Positions 12,278 through 23,479 are shown, counted from the stretch's first letter. The stretch: 64,000 nucleotides of DNA from Odobenus rosmarus divergens (GCF_000321225.1 NW_004451874.1:135637-199636); one strand, 5' to 3'. Translations and numbers: made by a program. The notes: a model not told the origin generated them from the sequence alone.

Positions 12278-12405
12278 CCTCTGCTCCTGGGTGGCCACGA
12301 AAGTCTGGAACCCTGGAGCCACCCCAAAGCCCAGTTCTTGGATGAAAGGCGGCTCAGATTGACTGTGGATCTGAACTTTCACTCCTGCTTCAAATGTCGT
12401 TTCCT
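12278..12405 (-). CDS. ASIC2: ASIC2 internal exon (exon 3, 128 bp)
   Basis: The exon begins with two bases (AG) that complete the Glu codon split from the upstream exon, then encodes 42 residues from [20 protein letters not shown] to the end ATQEQR, finishing on a full Arg codon (AGG|GTAAGT). It continues the ASIC2 extracellular domain. The EETTFE stretch aligns with chicken ASIC1 D238, E239 and E243, part of the acidic pocket that helps gating by protons. The position of ASIC1 D260 is Gln here (FIQE rather than FIDQ), as I recall for ASIC2, which is much less acid-sensitive than ASIC1. The size of 128 bp and the phases (1 in, 0 out) fit the ASIC family exon pattern. The next exon, expected to start LTYLPPPWG, is not found at lower coordinates and must lie beyond position 1. 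Confidence 0.97.
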
Positions 12406-12420
12406 CTGAAAGGACAAAGA
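12406..12420 (-). other. ASIC2: Splice acceptor of ASIC2 exon 3
   Basis: The minus strand reads TCTTTGTCCTTTCAG|AGGAAACG: a pyrimidine-rich tract and AG, giving an exon start that restores the Glu codon from exon 2. Confidence 0.93.
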
Positions 12421-12489
12421 CAGAGCCATGGGTCAGCGACAGCAGATGCTCACAGACTCCTGGGATTGAGAAGCTCAAAGGGACGTTAG

Positions 12490-12995
12490 AAAGGCCACGT
12501 GAGGGGCAGCATCATGGCCTGCAAAGGCATCCACATCCTCATCCCTGGAAACTATGAAGATGTCACTTTGCACGGCAGAAGAGACACCGCAGATGGGATT
12601 AAGGTAGGGACCTGGAGATGGGATGTTATCCTGGATTATCCGGGCAGCCCAATGTCATCACAAGGGTCCTCGTGGGAGGGAGGCAGGAGGGTCAGAGTCA
12701 GAGAGGGAATGGAAGAAAGCTTGGTTGCTGGATCTGGACACGGAGGGAGGAGCCACAAGCCAGGGGATGCAGGCAGCTGCTAGTCACTGGACAAGGCAGG
12801 GGGATGGATTCCCCCCCACCCCCACCCCGGAGCCTCCCCAAGGAATGCAGCCCTGCCAACACCTAGATTTTGGCCCCGTGAGACCGAGTTTTGGACTTCT
12901 GGCCTCCAGAACTATAACAGAATAAATCTGTGTTGTTTGAAGCCACTAAGTTTGTGGCATCTGTTACAGTAGCTGTCAGAAGCTAATGGGATTAG
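12490..12995 (+). repeat. Ancient mammalian interspersed repeat, family unassigned
   Basis: AGGAGCCACAAGCCAGGG, AATGCAGCCCTGCCAACACC, TGGACTTCTGGCCTCCAGAAC, AATAAATCTGTGTTGTTTG and AAGCCACTAAGTTTGTGGC follow, in order, a common mammalian repeat 3' region with an AATAAA signal that I cannot name with certainty. It starts about 85 bp upstream (in transcription order) of ASIC2 exon 3. Confidence 0.65.
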
Positions 12996-13559
12996 GAAGT
13001 GAGTCAAGCTAGTGAATACTAGCTTCTCTCCTGGGCCTTGAGCTGAGGTCAAGGGGATCAGGAGGGGAACAGACCATGGATGACACAGCAGTAGAAATGA
13101 AAATAGAGGACTTGCTTGTATGCTAAGATGCCCGGGGCCCCTTGGAGCTGCAGGAGATGGGCAACCAGAGGAGAAGCTTCTGCTTCTCTTTCACTTGGCA
13201 AGAGAAATGGACCTCGGCAGTGGGAGGTGGCAAGAGTGGTGGAAGGTGGTGGGATGGCAGAGCCTGGCTCATCCTAAACGTTCACAATGGGTGGCGAATG
13301 CACCTGTGGGATATATGAGCCTTTCCTGGGTCTCCTCTGTCTTACTCTTTCCAAACAGCCTGCAGAGGGAGCTTTCCAGCACGCAAACCTGCACAGCTCT
13401 CTCCCATGCTGATAAGGAGCCTCCTTAACCTGCCCCCGTTTGTTTCCTGCCTTGCTCGGGGCAGCCTTCTGCTTCATGACGCCAGGTGGTCCAACCCTCC
13501 CCCGGCTGCCCAGATTGGTTGTTACTGGTCTCTGCTCTGCATGGATGCACATGCATTTC

Positions 13560-13860
13560 CTTCTGCCTGGAATGCCTTTCAACCTTGTCCACCTGACCAA
13601 TCTCCCTACTCGTCACTGAAGATTCAGCTCCCAGCCCCACCCAAAGCAAACCTGTCTCTTGTTCTGTTGTATTCTTTACATATGCCTGACGAAGCTTCTG
13701 CCACACCAGGCACTAATCCTTGATCTGACAGCCTCGTCCACCAGGCTGGAGTATCCTGAGGCCAAGTTCTGGGCTGTGTCCCTGGATCTCAAAGGTCCTG
13801 CGCAGGTCCAGGCCATATAGCAGGCACTCAGGCAACAACGCCCGCTGAGTGAATAAGGGA
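13560..13860 (+). repeat. L2 fragment
   Basis: CTTCTGCCTGGAATGCCTTTC, CACTGAAGATTCAGCTCCC and, near the end, CATATAGCAGGCACTCAGGC with GAGTGAATAAGGG follow sense L2. ORFs in this interval are repeat-derived. Confidence 0.7.
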
Positions 13861-13864
13861 TCTG

Positions 13865-14935
13865 TGACTCAAACCTCACTCAGTTATTAACGGACAAGGC
13901 CAATCTAGAGTCCAAATCAAGGAGCGTTCTCAAAGAAGGGAATGGGGAGAGGATGGGTAAATGCAGGACAGGGGGAAGATGGAGCGGGGGAGAAATGGAG
14001 GTTGAGGTCAGGGAGGCAGGGAGGTGTTAGCACTGGACCATAGTCTGGGGATGCACACGGCCAGGAAGGAAGGGCTGGGGCCAGGCACGGGAATGGGCGA
14101 GACCCACAGACAGCCGGGTGGCCAGTGACGGAGGCAGGGGAAGGGGATCGGAGCGGGGTGAGAATTCCAAGGTAGGGGTACCTGGACAGAAGGGCTCAGT
14201 AGGCACACAGGGACTAGCAGGAAGGATAGGGAGGGGTTCCAGACTTGGAGCCCAGTGGCTGACATGGGGTTTAGGGAGAGGAGACCCTCAGCCAGGGATC
14301 CTTTCATAAGGTATTAGAGGAACAGGAGAGGATCCCAGGCAATCCACAAACACACTCCCTTCCCTCGAGCAGTCAAGGATTCTGCTAGTTCTTTACCCAG
14401 ATTGTCCGTGTGCAGCCTGCTGCCTGAATGTCTCGGGATGCCTGTGGTTTGGGGCCCGTCTCTCCTGTGGATGGTGAACGCTGCAGAGAAGAGAGCTCCC
14501 CTTATTCCTCCCAGGGCCGCACAGGTGCATCGGGGAAGGGGTCTGCGGGAGACAGAAGGTGGATGGGAAGGGGAGGGGTGAGCCGGCCCAGGGGAGGGGT
14601 GGAGGAGAGGTCAGGAGCCTGAAGACCAGGCTCGGTTGGGGAAGGAGCGAAGGTGGCGTGATGCTGGGATCACAGGGGTGCTCGTACTTGGATGAACTGA
14701 AGGCATGTTCAGGGAGCTGTGGGGGGTGGAATGGGAGAGATGCCAAAATTTGTTTTCTGGAGCTCTCTGAAGCCATGTGCCTGCTGTATAACTGAGCTTA
14801 GGAGACCTGAGAGCCTGTAAGACAGGCTCAAAGGAGGGGACCTGTGGCTTACAGGGAGAAATGAAAAGTGAAGCCTTTCTGTCAGAAATGCTTCGAGTAA
14901 TGGGCAAAGCAGACAGGCCTGGCATGCCTGCATCG
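13865..14935. other. GC-rich intronic sequence, no assignable feature
   Basis: G-rich on the + strand with few CpG, so it is not a CpG island. No splice-flanked coding frame or clear repeat is recognised; the long minus-strand frames here are low-complexity Pro/Ser-rich readings of purine-rich DNA. Confidence 0.5.
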
Positions 14936-15129
14936 TGAGACCCGCCCGAGGCCAGTCAGACCAGGTTGGGATTTGAAGGGGAGTTTATTCCAGAAGCAGC
15001 AGGGGCTGGGCAGAGTACATTTCTAAATAATCTCATATCATTACACATATCCAGCCACCAGATGAGCACAAAAGAGAGTGATGGATAAGGTTTCCACTCT
15101 CTTTAGAGAACTTTCTGCCAAGATAGAAT

Positions 15130-15460
15130 GTTCTAGAATCTGTGCTTTCCAACATAGGAGCCACTAACCACATCGAGTGTGACAAGTGCAACCAAGGAAC
15201 TGAGATTCTAAATAATTAACTAATTAACTCCTCCCCCAGCTTTTGAGATAAAGTATACGATGTGATGATTTGATATAGGTACACCTTATGAAAGGATTTC
15301 CCCATCAGATTAATTAATATATCTATCACTTCACCTACTTACCTTTTTTGTGCCCGCCTTATTTATTTTTAATTGAATTTAAATTTAATTAATTAACTTA
15401 AATTTAAATAGCCACATGTGGTTAGTGACAACTCAATGGGCAGTGCTACTGGGGAATGTT
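15130..15460. mobile_element. hAT/Charlie-like element split by an L1 fragment
   Basis: The left part has TGCTTTCCAACATAGGAGCC and ACTAACCACATCGAG; the right part has AATAGCCACATGTGGTTAG and TGGGCAGTGCTACT. These are the inverted ends of a hAT-type MITE with an AATTAA-rich centre. A foreign block at about 15236-15350 interrupts the AT-rich centre. Confidence 0.75.
15236..15350 (-). repeat. L1-like fragment inside the hAT element
   Basis: GATGATTTGATATAGGTACACC, then CCCCATCAGATTAATTAATATATC and CACTTCACCTACTTACC, resembles an antisense L1 3' region. The hAT sequence resumes immediately on both sides. Confidence 0.55.
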
Positions 15461-15904
15461 AGCTGTGAGCAGACCCCACATGTTTCAGAGCATCAGGGAC
15501 AGCAAGGATGCCACCCCCCTGCTTTCCTAGGCAGGTGCCCCTGGGGGGTCTCTGGCCTCGAGGCCTTGGGTGATTTGGGTGGGGCTCTGGGCAAGCAGGG
15601 CTGTGCGTCTTCATGGCAAGCCCACAGCTACCATCCCAGACCCTCTCTGGCCATGTCTCCCCATAGCACCACTTATTCTCACATCTCCAGATAGTTTGCT
15701 TCTCTTGCTTCATGGGACTGCGCTCGGCTGCCCTTTGTGGATCATTCTCCAGTCTGACTAGTGAACAGCCCCCTTCCAGTCTCTGCCCCATACCCACCCG
15801 CAGTCTCCTACACTTCCTGGACATGGACACTATCAGTGTAATGATGAGGACCCAGTTTGAGAGCTGAAGTTATCCAACATAGACTGCTAGAGCCAAAGGC
15901 TCAG

Positions 15905-16045
15905 ATCAGGTACCTCAGAGGTTCTCAAACTGGAAGGCTCATCGAAATCACATAGGGAGCTCTGGGTGAGGATTCTGGTGACCCACCCCTAGATCCAGTC
16001 ACGCTGGGGTGGAGCCAGGCATCTGCATTTCCAGAGATTCGGCTA
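15905..16045 (+). mobile_element. MER20/MER5-like hAT fragment
   Basis: AGGTTCTCAAACTGGAAGGC, CATCGAAATCACATAGGGAGC and GCATCTGCATTTCCAGAG match the order of a common non-autonomous hAT element. The subfamily name is tentative. Confidence 0.7.
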
Positions 16046-16084
16046 TAGGTTATCTGAGGCCAAATGCATGTGGGCAAGTAGAGA

Positions 16085-16190
16085 TCTAGTCCAGAGAGGG
16101 GAAGTGACTTGCCCAAGATCACACAGCAAGTCAAGGGTAGAGTAGGGGCTGGAAGTTGTTAGGTCCCGTGACTTCCAGTTCACTCCCCAC
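16085..16190 (-). repeat. MIR fragment
   Basis: CCAGAGAGGGGAAGTGACTTG, CCCAAGATCACACAGCAAG and GTGACTTCCAGTTCACTCC follow the antisense MIR core. Confidence 0.75.
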
Positions 16191-16197
16191 CCTTTGG

Positions 16198-16241
16198 CAG
16201 CTGTGAGTCTGCCCAGGGTCAGCTGTGAGTCTGCCCAGGGT
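16198..16241. repeat. Perfect 22-bp tandem duplication
   Basis: CAGCTGTGAGTCTGCCCAGG plus GT occurs twice head-to-tail (16198-16219 and 16220-16241) with no difference, indicating a recent duplication or a polymorphic minisatellite start. Confidence 0.95.
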
Positions 16242-16384
16242 CTGGTTGGACACAGGGAAATGCCAGCACCGCATGCTGCCTGTCAACGTCGCAGGACTCC
16301 GGGGGTCTCTCCTGCTGAGATGCAGGTGGGCTGCACATAAAACCACAGCAGCAGCAAATATAACAATAACAGTAACTGGGACCA

Positions 16385-16565
16385 CCCACGCAATTTTTGG
16401 GGTCCCAGTGCAAAATGAAAATGTGGGGCCCCTTATTAAAAAATTATTACGAATTTCAAGGCAACCACAGCAGAGCTAATTAAACCAAGAGTGTGGGCCT
16501 TCGGAGCACAGGGACCTGTGTGACCGCACAGGTTGCGCATCGAAGGAGCCAGCCCTGACAATAAC
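16385..16565 (+). repeat. Possible ancient DNA-element fragment
   Basis: CAAAATGAAAATGTGGGGCC, TTATTAAAAAATTATTACGAA and CAGCAGAGCTAATTAAACC resemble an old mammalian repeat that I cannot name. Borders are uncertain. Confidence 0.35.
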
Positions 16566-16707
16566 CCAGACTGACGTGGACAGAATTCTTCCCAGCCTCA
16601 TATTCCCCTCACCACCAAATGATTTGACACTGAGCTGCTTCAGAGTGCGGGCCCCCAGTGCAGTGAAGGATTTGTTTACACATCATGAACACCAGGATTC
16701 AAAGCCC

Positions 16708-16709
<2 letters not shown>

Positions 16710-16740
<31 letters not shown>
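16710..16740. repeat. (GA)n microsatellite
   Basis: A pure GA tract of 31 bp, followed by CGAGCGAGC. Likely polymorphic in length. Confidence 0.97.
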
Positions 16741-16744
<4 letters not shown>

Positions 16745-16749
<5 letters not shown>

Positions 16750-18190
16750 ACAGAGAAAGGGAAAGTTACTACAGTGTTGGGAGCCCTTGTTAATTGGGAC
16801 CAAACATGAAAGAAAATGTTCGATCAGGAGGAAGGCGGTAAGGCGTGTTCAACCTGCAGAGGCCGGAATACCGTAGCCCTTTTCAGGAGCACAGCCATGG
16901 CCAGCTCAAGGTGAGGTCTACCTGTAGAGCGTTTTCTGTGCGCGCAGAAAGGATTTGGAACCTCTGCGGGAGGAGACGGGCGAGCCATGGGCAGAATGCA
17001 TAATGGGGCCAGGAAAGTACATCGCAATAAAAGAAGCTTAAATCTTTAATCTTTGCAAATTACAGGAAACATGCCGAGGAAATAAACACGAGGGAAGTAG
17101 GAAGGGAAGATTTACTGAAAAGCCGGAGGAATTTTCTAGGCTAAGGCAGGGACGTGTTGATACAGAGCAATGTGTTGGCTGAAGCCGACTTTCTAACAGT
17201 GGCTAGGATAGCTAGCTGGAGGGGAGAGGGTAGGAGGGAGGCCAGCCACACGGGGACTCAGTGCAGGGCAGCCTTTCCTGGCCAGTCCTCCGCACTCTGC
17301 TCTCTGCCCTGGGAGCTGCACCAGACAGTACACACTGTCCTGATGGGCTCCCTTGCCCTTTGGCTTCCATTTGGGTTCAGTAAGTGACGGGTCTGCAGGA
17401 AACTGGAGGAGAGAGGAGTCGGTCTGAGATATTCAGTCTCTTGGCTCTCTTTGCTGGGTCACTGCGGGTTAGCTGCCCAGCACCTTGGAAAGCCACAGTT
17501 CTGGGCTGGGGGGCCAAGGGGAGCTCTCCGTATTGCTCTCTGTCTCTGGGTTCTGATGCCAGCTCCTTTCCCCTTTCCCTAGGCATGGTAGTGGTTGTCC
17601 TGCTACCAGGCTCGGGACAATGTACCACCAGCATTGCCCTCCCTAAGCCTTGCACACAGCTTTGTAAACAGTCCTTCATTCATCTTTCCTTGTATTACCC
17701 AGTCTGTGGGTGCTGTTGATTGCCTTGCTTGGGTCTTCATTGGTACAGCCCCCAGATGGCATCTACTACCTAAGCTCTGAGAGACAGCTAGAGACACCTG
17801 TGCACCACCACAGGAAGCAAGGAAGGACAGCTGTTGAGTCTGAGCACAATTGGCAGGAGACCTCACTGCCTACAGGGCGGTCTGTGGTTTTCAAAATTCA
17901 TCCTTATATTGAGCTGAAAACTGCCTGTTTACAGATGTCCCCCCTACTCCCAGCTCTAACCCTTTCTCCACTTGACACCCCTTCAAGGATCTGAAGGTAC
18001 ATACTGTGACCACCGGAGTCTTTTTTTTTTCCATGCTAACCTTCCTCAGTGGCCCTGACCCCAGTGTGTCTTCATTTCTGGAAGCTTTGCTAGCAGAGGT
18101 ATGCTCAGGGAGGTGCTTTGGCCTGGAGAGGCTCCTGTGCGGAGGGGCTCAGGACCCTCTCCCTATCTCCCACAGGACAGCCAATAGCCC
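16745..18190. other. Intronic sequence with no assignable feature
   Basis: Mixed single-copy sequence. No recognisable repeat longer than a short run, and no coding frame with splice sites that I can support. Confidence 0.5.
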
Positions 18191-18211
18191 TTCACGGTGT
18201 ATGGACCTCCT

Positions 18212-18241
18212 GGGGACACTGGGTGGGGACACTGGGTGGGG
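18212..18241. repeat. 13-bp tandem duplication
   Basis: GGGGACACTGGGT is present twice in perfect tandem, followed by a partial third GGGG. Confidence 0.9.
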
Positions 18242-18374
18242 CCACAGTGAGCAAAGCTTGTACCCAGAGTAGCGAACCCTTTTCCCCATGGAGTGAGCTG
18301 GATATTCAAAGAGAGGTGGGAACACAGGCCCTTCTACCTAGTGGGTGAGAACCAGACAGAGCCTAGGACGACAG

Positions 18375-18610
18375 TTGGTTAAATACTTGGGGCTCTGGGG
18401 TCAGGCAGGGTAAGGTCAAGTCCAGCTCCATGATCTTTGGCAAGTTATTCAATCTCTTGGAGCCTCATTTTTCTGCAAAATTTGCAGGATGGGTTTGGAC
18501 ATAATAATGGACCTGTCTTCATAAGACTATTGACATTGCACAGAAAGCCCTTAGCACAGAGTCTGGTGATTAAGAAAAGCTAACTTATAGTGCTATCATC
18601 ATTATTAATC
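18375..18610 (+). repeat. MIR fragment
   Basis: TTTGGCAAGTTATTCAATCTC, GAGCCTCATTTTTCTGC, CCCTTAGCACAGAGTCTGG and ATCATCATTATTAATC follow sense MIR almost end to end. Confidence 0.85.
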
Positions 18611-18774
18611 AGCGTTTCTGGCTTTCAACAAAACCCAGCTGGATCAGCTGCTCTCTCCCACTCCTCCTTCCTCATGGGACTCCCTGCCTCTAGACTGGCC
18701 CTTCTCTCCTTCCATCTGGTTGACCCCTACCCAACTTCCCTGTCCCCACCTCCTGGAAGCCTTCCCCCATTGGA

Positions 18775-18930
18775 TGTCCCAATATCTGGTACTTACCTTT
18801 TTCACGTACCTCTCTCTCCCCACTAAGACTGGGAGACACTTGGGGACAGGGTCCATGTTTTATTTATGCATATATGCATAATGCTTGGGACATAGTAGGT
18901 GTCATAAACACTTGCTGAAGTGAACAAACA
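18775..18930 (+). repeat. L2 3' end
   Basis: CTAAGACTGGGAGACACTTGG, GGACAGGGTCCATG and CTTGGGACATAGTAGGTGTC followed by AACACTTGCTGAAGTGAAC is the L2 3' region in sense orientation. Confidence 0.8.
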
Positions 18931-18999
18931 GCACAGCTGATCTCTGAGACTCACAGGGTCCCAGCTGCTCATTTTACAGTGGAGACACAGGGATGCCAA

Positions 19000-19458
19000 G
19001 AGGGTGGCACCTTTGTCTGGGTCTCAAGGCGAGGTTTTGGCCAAGCTGGGTCCGCCACACAAGGCCTGCTGAGCCAGCTCAGCACCCTCTGCACAGTCTC
19101 AAGGTGGCAGGTGCTCATTCAGAGGCTGGCGGGCGGCTGTGTAGGAACTTAAGCTGTGGGGTCTCAGCAAAGACTGCCCGGGACACCCCCCTGAAGGGAC
19201 CCAGCTGGTGTTACCGTCTTGGGCGGCTGCTATCTGCTTGGCTTCTGTGGCCCCTGACATTACAGTGGGGGTGAGACTCAGCCTTTGGGCTTCGCTGCTC
19301 CCCAGGATCAGGGAGTGTCCAGGTCCATGTTTCAGCCAGGCAGGGGAGGGGCGCCTGTCCATCCACTGGGCCACCCACGCTCCCCCGACCCCCCACTGGT
19401 TTCTCTGGCTCTGCCACTGCTAACTAGATGCTGGGGCTTGACCCTGCAAGTCCCTGGG

Positions 19459-19505
<47 letters not shown>

Positions 19506-20085
19506 CGGAGAGAGACAGAGCCGAGACAGAGACGGGAGGGTGAGAGAGGAACTATCTCTGAAATCGCTCTCACCTCCTCTTCCTTCCCTGAGGCGTCTCC
19601 TGAAAAGTGCTGCTATTCACAGAAACAAAGGAAGCCCTGGCCTTCCTGAGGCCCCATTCCGCATCCATCCCCTCGTTCCCGGCACAGTGATGGACCGAAT
19701 GCCAAGCGTGGACGCGTGCCCCAGGCCAAGGACCGAGGGCCCAGCAGGGAACCGAGCAGGGCCTGCGTCCTCATGGAGCTCTCGTTCGGGGTGGGCAGAC
19801 AACAACCAGGGACACAGCAGCGGGCCTGCAGTGACCAGTGCTGGGGGGGCGGGGGGGGAACAGTGAGACAGCACAGGCAGGGCGGCTGTGACTCTCCCAG
19901 AGGGGAGGCAGAGTAGGGCTTTCCAGCGTGATGGTCTTTGGGCAGGGACCTGACTGAAGTGGGCAGGCGGCTGGTGGGATGTCCCCAGGCGAGCGTTCCG
20001 GGCAGGGGGAACAGCAGGTGCAGGAGCCCCAAGACAAATAGGCACTCGGCCTATTCTCAGAGCCACGGGGCTGTGGTCCGAGGCC
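19000..20085. other. GC-rich intronic sequence around a GT repeat
   Basis: Relatively GC-rich with scattered CpG, but not a convincing CpG island. Long frames on both strands run through it, one straight through the (GT)n tract, which argues that they are chance frames. No conserved protein is recognised. Confidence 0.5.
19462..19504. repeat. (GT)n microsatellite
   Basis: An uninterrupted GT tract of 43 bp (about 21 units). It is followed by GACGGAGAGAGACAGAG. Confidence 0.97.
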
Positions 20086-20439
20086 GATGATCACTTTATT
20101 ATGCCTTACAGTCGCCCCAAGAGGCAGGCTTATTACAGATGCGAAAACAAATGTTTCACTGAGAGGAAAACAAAGGCTCAGAGCGGTCAGCTTACCACAG
20201 TGAGCAAATCCAGCATCAATCCCTGGCTGTCCGTCCCCAGGGCTCTGCTCTTTGCCCTCTAACACCTGGTCTCGCTCAGAGAGCGTGGCTTTCCAGTGTC
20301 ACTGACCACAGTCTCCATTGGGTAGTTCCCCTTTGAGAGCCTGCAGGCCGGGACTCTGAGCCACTCAGCTTTGCATCCCCTGTAGAATGCGGCAAACAAC
20401 TATACTCACACGAGTGTGGTGAGCTTTGGGGTTTTCACA

Positions 20440-20620
20440 GACTTCACTTCCTGGATCCTCCCAGCCATCCTGAGACAGGCATCAATATCCCCACTTATAG
20501 AAATACAAATACATACACATATACATATATATATATAAAATTACAATTTTTTTACATGTTATCTATTTTATAGATGAAGAAGCCAAAGTCCAAAGAAAGG
20601 AAAGGACAGGCCCATGAATC
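20440..20620 (-). repeat. MIR fragment carrying an AC/AT microsatellite
   Basis: TCCTCCCAGCCATCCTGAGAC and AATATCCCCACTTATAG are followed by a microsatellite (20503-20545, ACAT then AT units) and then TTTTATAGATGAAGAAGCC, which resumes antisense MIR. Confidence 0.7.
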
Positions 20621-20639
20621 ATGGCTGCATAGAATTTTG

Positions 20640-20790
20640 GAGCTAAGAGAGTCCTTGACACTGCTTAAATCCAACTAACTTTTCATCTTGCTGGTGAGGA
20701 AATTGAGACCCACAGGGAAGAGAGTGGCCAATGGCCACATGGCAAGTGGTGGCCTGGTATAGCCCAGGGACCAGGTATCTTGACTCCTCA
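20640..20790 (-). repeat. Possible MIR-family fragment
   Basis: TTTTGGAGCTAAGAGAGTCC, TGGTGAGGAAATTGAGACCC and CCAATGGCCACATGGCAAG follow a common antisense MIR-type motif. Confidence 0.55.
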
Positions 20791-21164
20791 CCCTCCTCTG
20801 CCCTTTGTCAGTCAGCTAGAGTAAGCACTGGTCCCAAGTGACAAGCCAATGAGGGTTCAAGCTGTACAGGGATGGAGGGAGAGAATTATTTAATTGACAT
20901 TGGGCTCAGCAGCCTCTGTTCTCTCATCTTAGAGTTCAGGGGAAAGCTCACTGTGTGGGACAGTGACAATGATAGGGAGTGAGGTGCTAGCCCTAGCCCT
21001 TGACAGCTCTGGCGGAAAGGGTCTGCCAAACATCGTTTGGGTGGTCCACTAGAGGCGCCATCTTGGTTCCTCCTGCTCTTCTGGCATGCATAGAGGAATC
21101 CAAGGAGGCCAAGGTTGGGCCCTGGAAAGGGGAGCAGAGGAGGGTCCCAAGAAAAGTGTGGGTT

Positions 21165-21330
21165 CTGACATTATGGAGCCCTGGGTCTGACTCCCAGCCC
21201 TACCACTGAATATCTGTGTGACCTCAAGGAAGTTATATTGCCTCTCTGAGCCTTAGTTTCTTCTTGTTTAAATTAAAAAGGGGGGCTGATCCCTCAGGTG
21301 ATTTTACCCTTGCAATTCTATGAGCTGGGG
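21165..21330 (+). repeat. MIR fragment
   Basis: GACTCCCAGCCCTACCACTG, ATCTGTGTGACCTCAAGG and GCCTCTCTGAGCCTTAG follow sense MIR. Confidence 0.85.
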
Positions 21331-21934
21331 ATCATGCACAAGTCTCCTAACCTCACTGCATCTCATTTTAATTTCCTGAAAACTAGAGTAAAAAAAACCC
21401 AAAATGGCTGTTCAGCACTCGCAAGTCAGGGGAAGCTGAGTTTTCTAAAGACAACATAAAGAATTCCCGAGTTGCTGCCTGGCTAACATTGGGCCGTGAG
21501 TATCTTGTGCTCCCTGCCCACCCCTCCCCTGACAGGCCCGGTTGAGCAGCACGCCTAGGTGAGCAAATCCGAACGCAGCATGGAGACAAGTATGCTCACA
21601 CTCCATTGCTCAGAGGTGACATTTTGAGGCTAGACCAGCTCAGGAGGAAGAAAAATCAACACTGTGTCCCCAAGCCAGATGGGCTGCAATTATGTCTGTT
21701 CAGGGCAGCAGCATGAGGTAGTGGGGTTCTTACCAATAGCTCCTTATCAAGTGGCCACGACAGTGTGGTGAAGGCTGCAAACCTCAGCCCCTTCCTGCAG
21801 AGCCTCAAAGCCCCTATGACATGATTTGGCGAAAAGTTTAACCAAGTGTTGCCCAAAGCAACCGTTTTATTTCCCCTTCTCTTTTTCTGTTTCCATTATT
21901 AAGAGACACTAGCTCTTGGCGGAAAGAACCAAGG

Positions 21935-22100
21935 ACCAAATCTGAGATTTGGATTCAAGTGCTAGTTCTAATACTTCTTAGCCATGAGGTCATAGGAAAG
22001 CCACTCAGCATCTCAGAGACTTGCTTACTTACCACCTGTTAAATGGGTTAATCTCTTAAATGGTTAGAACTGCTTAGTCTACACCATAAGAGTATATGAG
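21935..22100 (+). repeat. MIR fragment
   Basis: GGATTCAAGTGCTAGTTC, CATGAGGTCATAGGAAAGCC and CTGTTAAATGGGTTAATC follow sense MIR. Confidence 0.75.
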
Positions 22101-22764
22101 AATCAGAGGATAGAATGCAGGTGAAGTACATTGTATACTATAGAGTGATGTGCCCCTGTTGTGGAAGGAGATGGTTAATGCTGGGTCTTAGTTATGCAAT
22201 GCAACAGAGAAGAGTGGCTTCACTTGACACATTCCTGTTAAATAAGATGTTTACAAAACATACATCAGTGAAGGCACCGGTGTGGCGTTTCATCTACTCT
22301 CATTACAAAAAGATTTATTCCAAGGATTTTTTAAATAATGAGTTCCTGGTACATTCAGGCTCAGAGATTATAAACTACTTGCTAAGAAGGCTGATGAGTC
22401 TGGGTGGGCAACCAACATGCAGGAGATACCAACCTTGAAAAGCCATCAGGAAGTGCCATGTATCTGGAATTATAGGGGAAGTTGGTGGATGATTGAGATT
22501 CTATTTATAAAATAAATTCTATTTATAAAAATGCTGTTTACACACGTTGGTGATGGAAGTTAAGTACAGCCAGATAATGAACAGATCACGTATATAGATT
22601 TTGATATAATTATGGAAGTCAAAGTCATTCAAAGCATTCTGTTATTGAATATTTTCTCAATCAGTGGATATAAAAAGCATGATAGCGTTCATGTGGGGGG
22701 TGACGTCTGAGAAATGTCTAGATGTTAAAAAGGCATCCTCATACTCGCAAATGGTGGGAAACAG

Positions 22765-22915
22765 CGGTCTGGATCAGAGCTTCTCATACTAGAATGAGAA
22801 TCAGCCAGGGATCCCGTTATAATACAGATTTGGGTTGGGCTCTAGGTTCTGCATTTCTGACAAGCTCCGAGGGGATGCTGTTGCTGCTGGTTGGAGGACC
22901 ACCTTTCAGGGAGCA
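22765..22915 (+). mobile_element. MER20/MER5-like hAT fragment
   Basis: AGAGCTTCTCATACTAGAATG, AGAATCAGCCAGGGATCCC, GTTCTGCATTTCTGACAAGC and CTGCTGGTTGGAGGACCAC follow the same hAT element class as at 15905. Confidence 0.75.
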
Positions 22916-23099
22916 GGACTCACAGGAGAATATTGATGTGTTAGCAGGACACACCAGATCCGGGGTGATCTGGCTTCTGCCCACCTGTCCAGCTCCAGGT
23001 CTCAGCCTTAGAGCCAGCTACCCCGGGCACCCTGGGCTGTTCTGGGCCTTTGCTCCGGATTCCCCTCCCTCTGCCCGGCCTCTCACCTCCTCATGACTC

Positions 23100-23345
23100 A
23101 CATCTTCTCTAACTCTCATCCTCTGCCTAGCCACCTGGCAGCCAGGCCTGGGACGAGGCCCAAAGGTCACCTCCTCTCTGAAGCCTCCCTGACTTGCCCT
23201 TTTCCTCCCTTCCGGAACCCATCACCTGCTCTGTCTATCCTTAACAGTTAGAGCACTTGATGACATCTAATTGTTTACATGTGCCCAGATTGCAGAAGTC
23301 TGGTACCCTGCAGGCGCTTTATGTGAGTGTTGTTGGGTCAATGCA
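23100..23345 (+). repeat. L2 fragment
   Basis: GGTCACCTCCTCTCTGAAGCC and TCCCTGACTTGCCC, then ATGTGCCCAGATTGCAG, follow sense L2 upstream of its 3' end. Confidence 0.75.
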
Positions 23346-23374
23346 TTTCCATCTCATCCATAAAAGGAACCCTC

Positions 23375-23475
23375 GAGAGAGTTCCTAGATTGTGAACGCC
23401 TTGCAAACCTGGACTGAGCCCTTCGTGTGTATCCCTGAGGGTCTGGCACCCAGTAGGTAGTTTTGGCAATTTACT
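23375..23475 (+). repeat. L2-like 3' end
   Basis: TAGATTGTGAACGCCTTGC, then GGTCTGGCACCCAGTAGG, resembles the L2 3' region in sense orientation; probably related to the neighbouring L2 piece. Confidence 0.55.
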
Positions 23476-23479
23476 GAAG

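Noticed and set aside
12176..12478. Longer minus-strand frame around ASIC2 exon 3 (100 aa)
   Set aside because: Residues before EETTFEAG and after TQEQR are intron read-through; canonical splice sites bound the true 128-bp exon.
19285..19866. Longest plus-strand open frame (193 aa)
   Set aside because: It runs directly through the (GT)n microsatellite (poly Val-Cys) and has no recognised domain, splice context or conserved pattern. It is a chance frame in GC-rich DNA.
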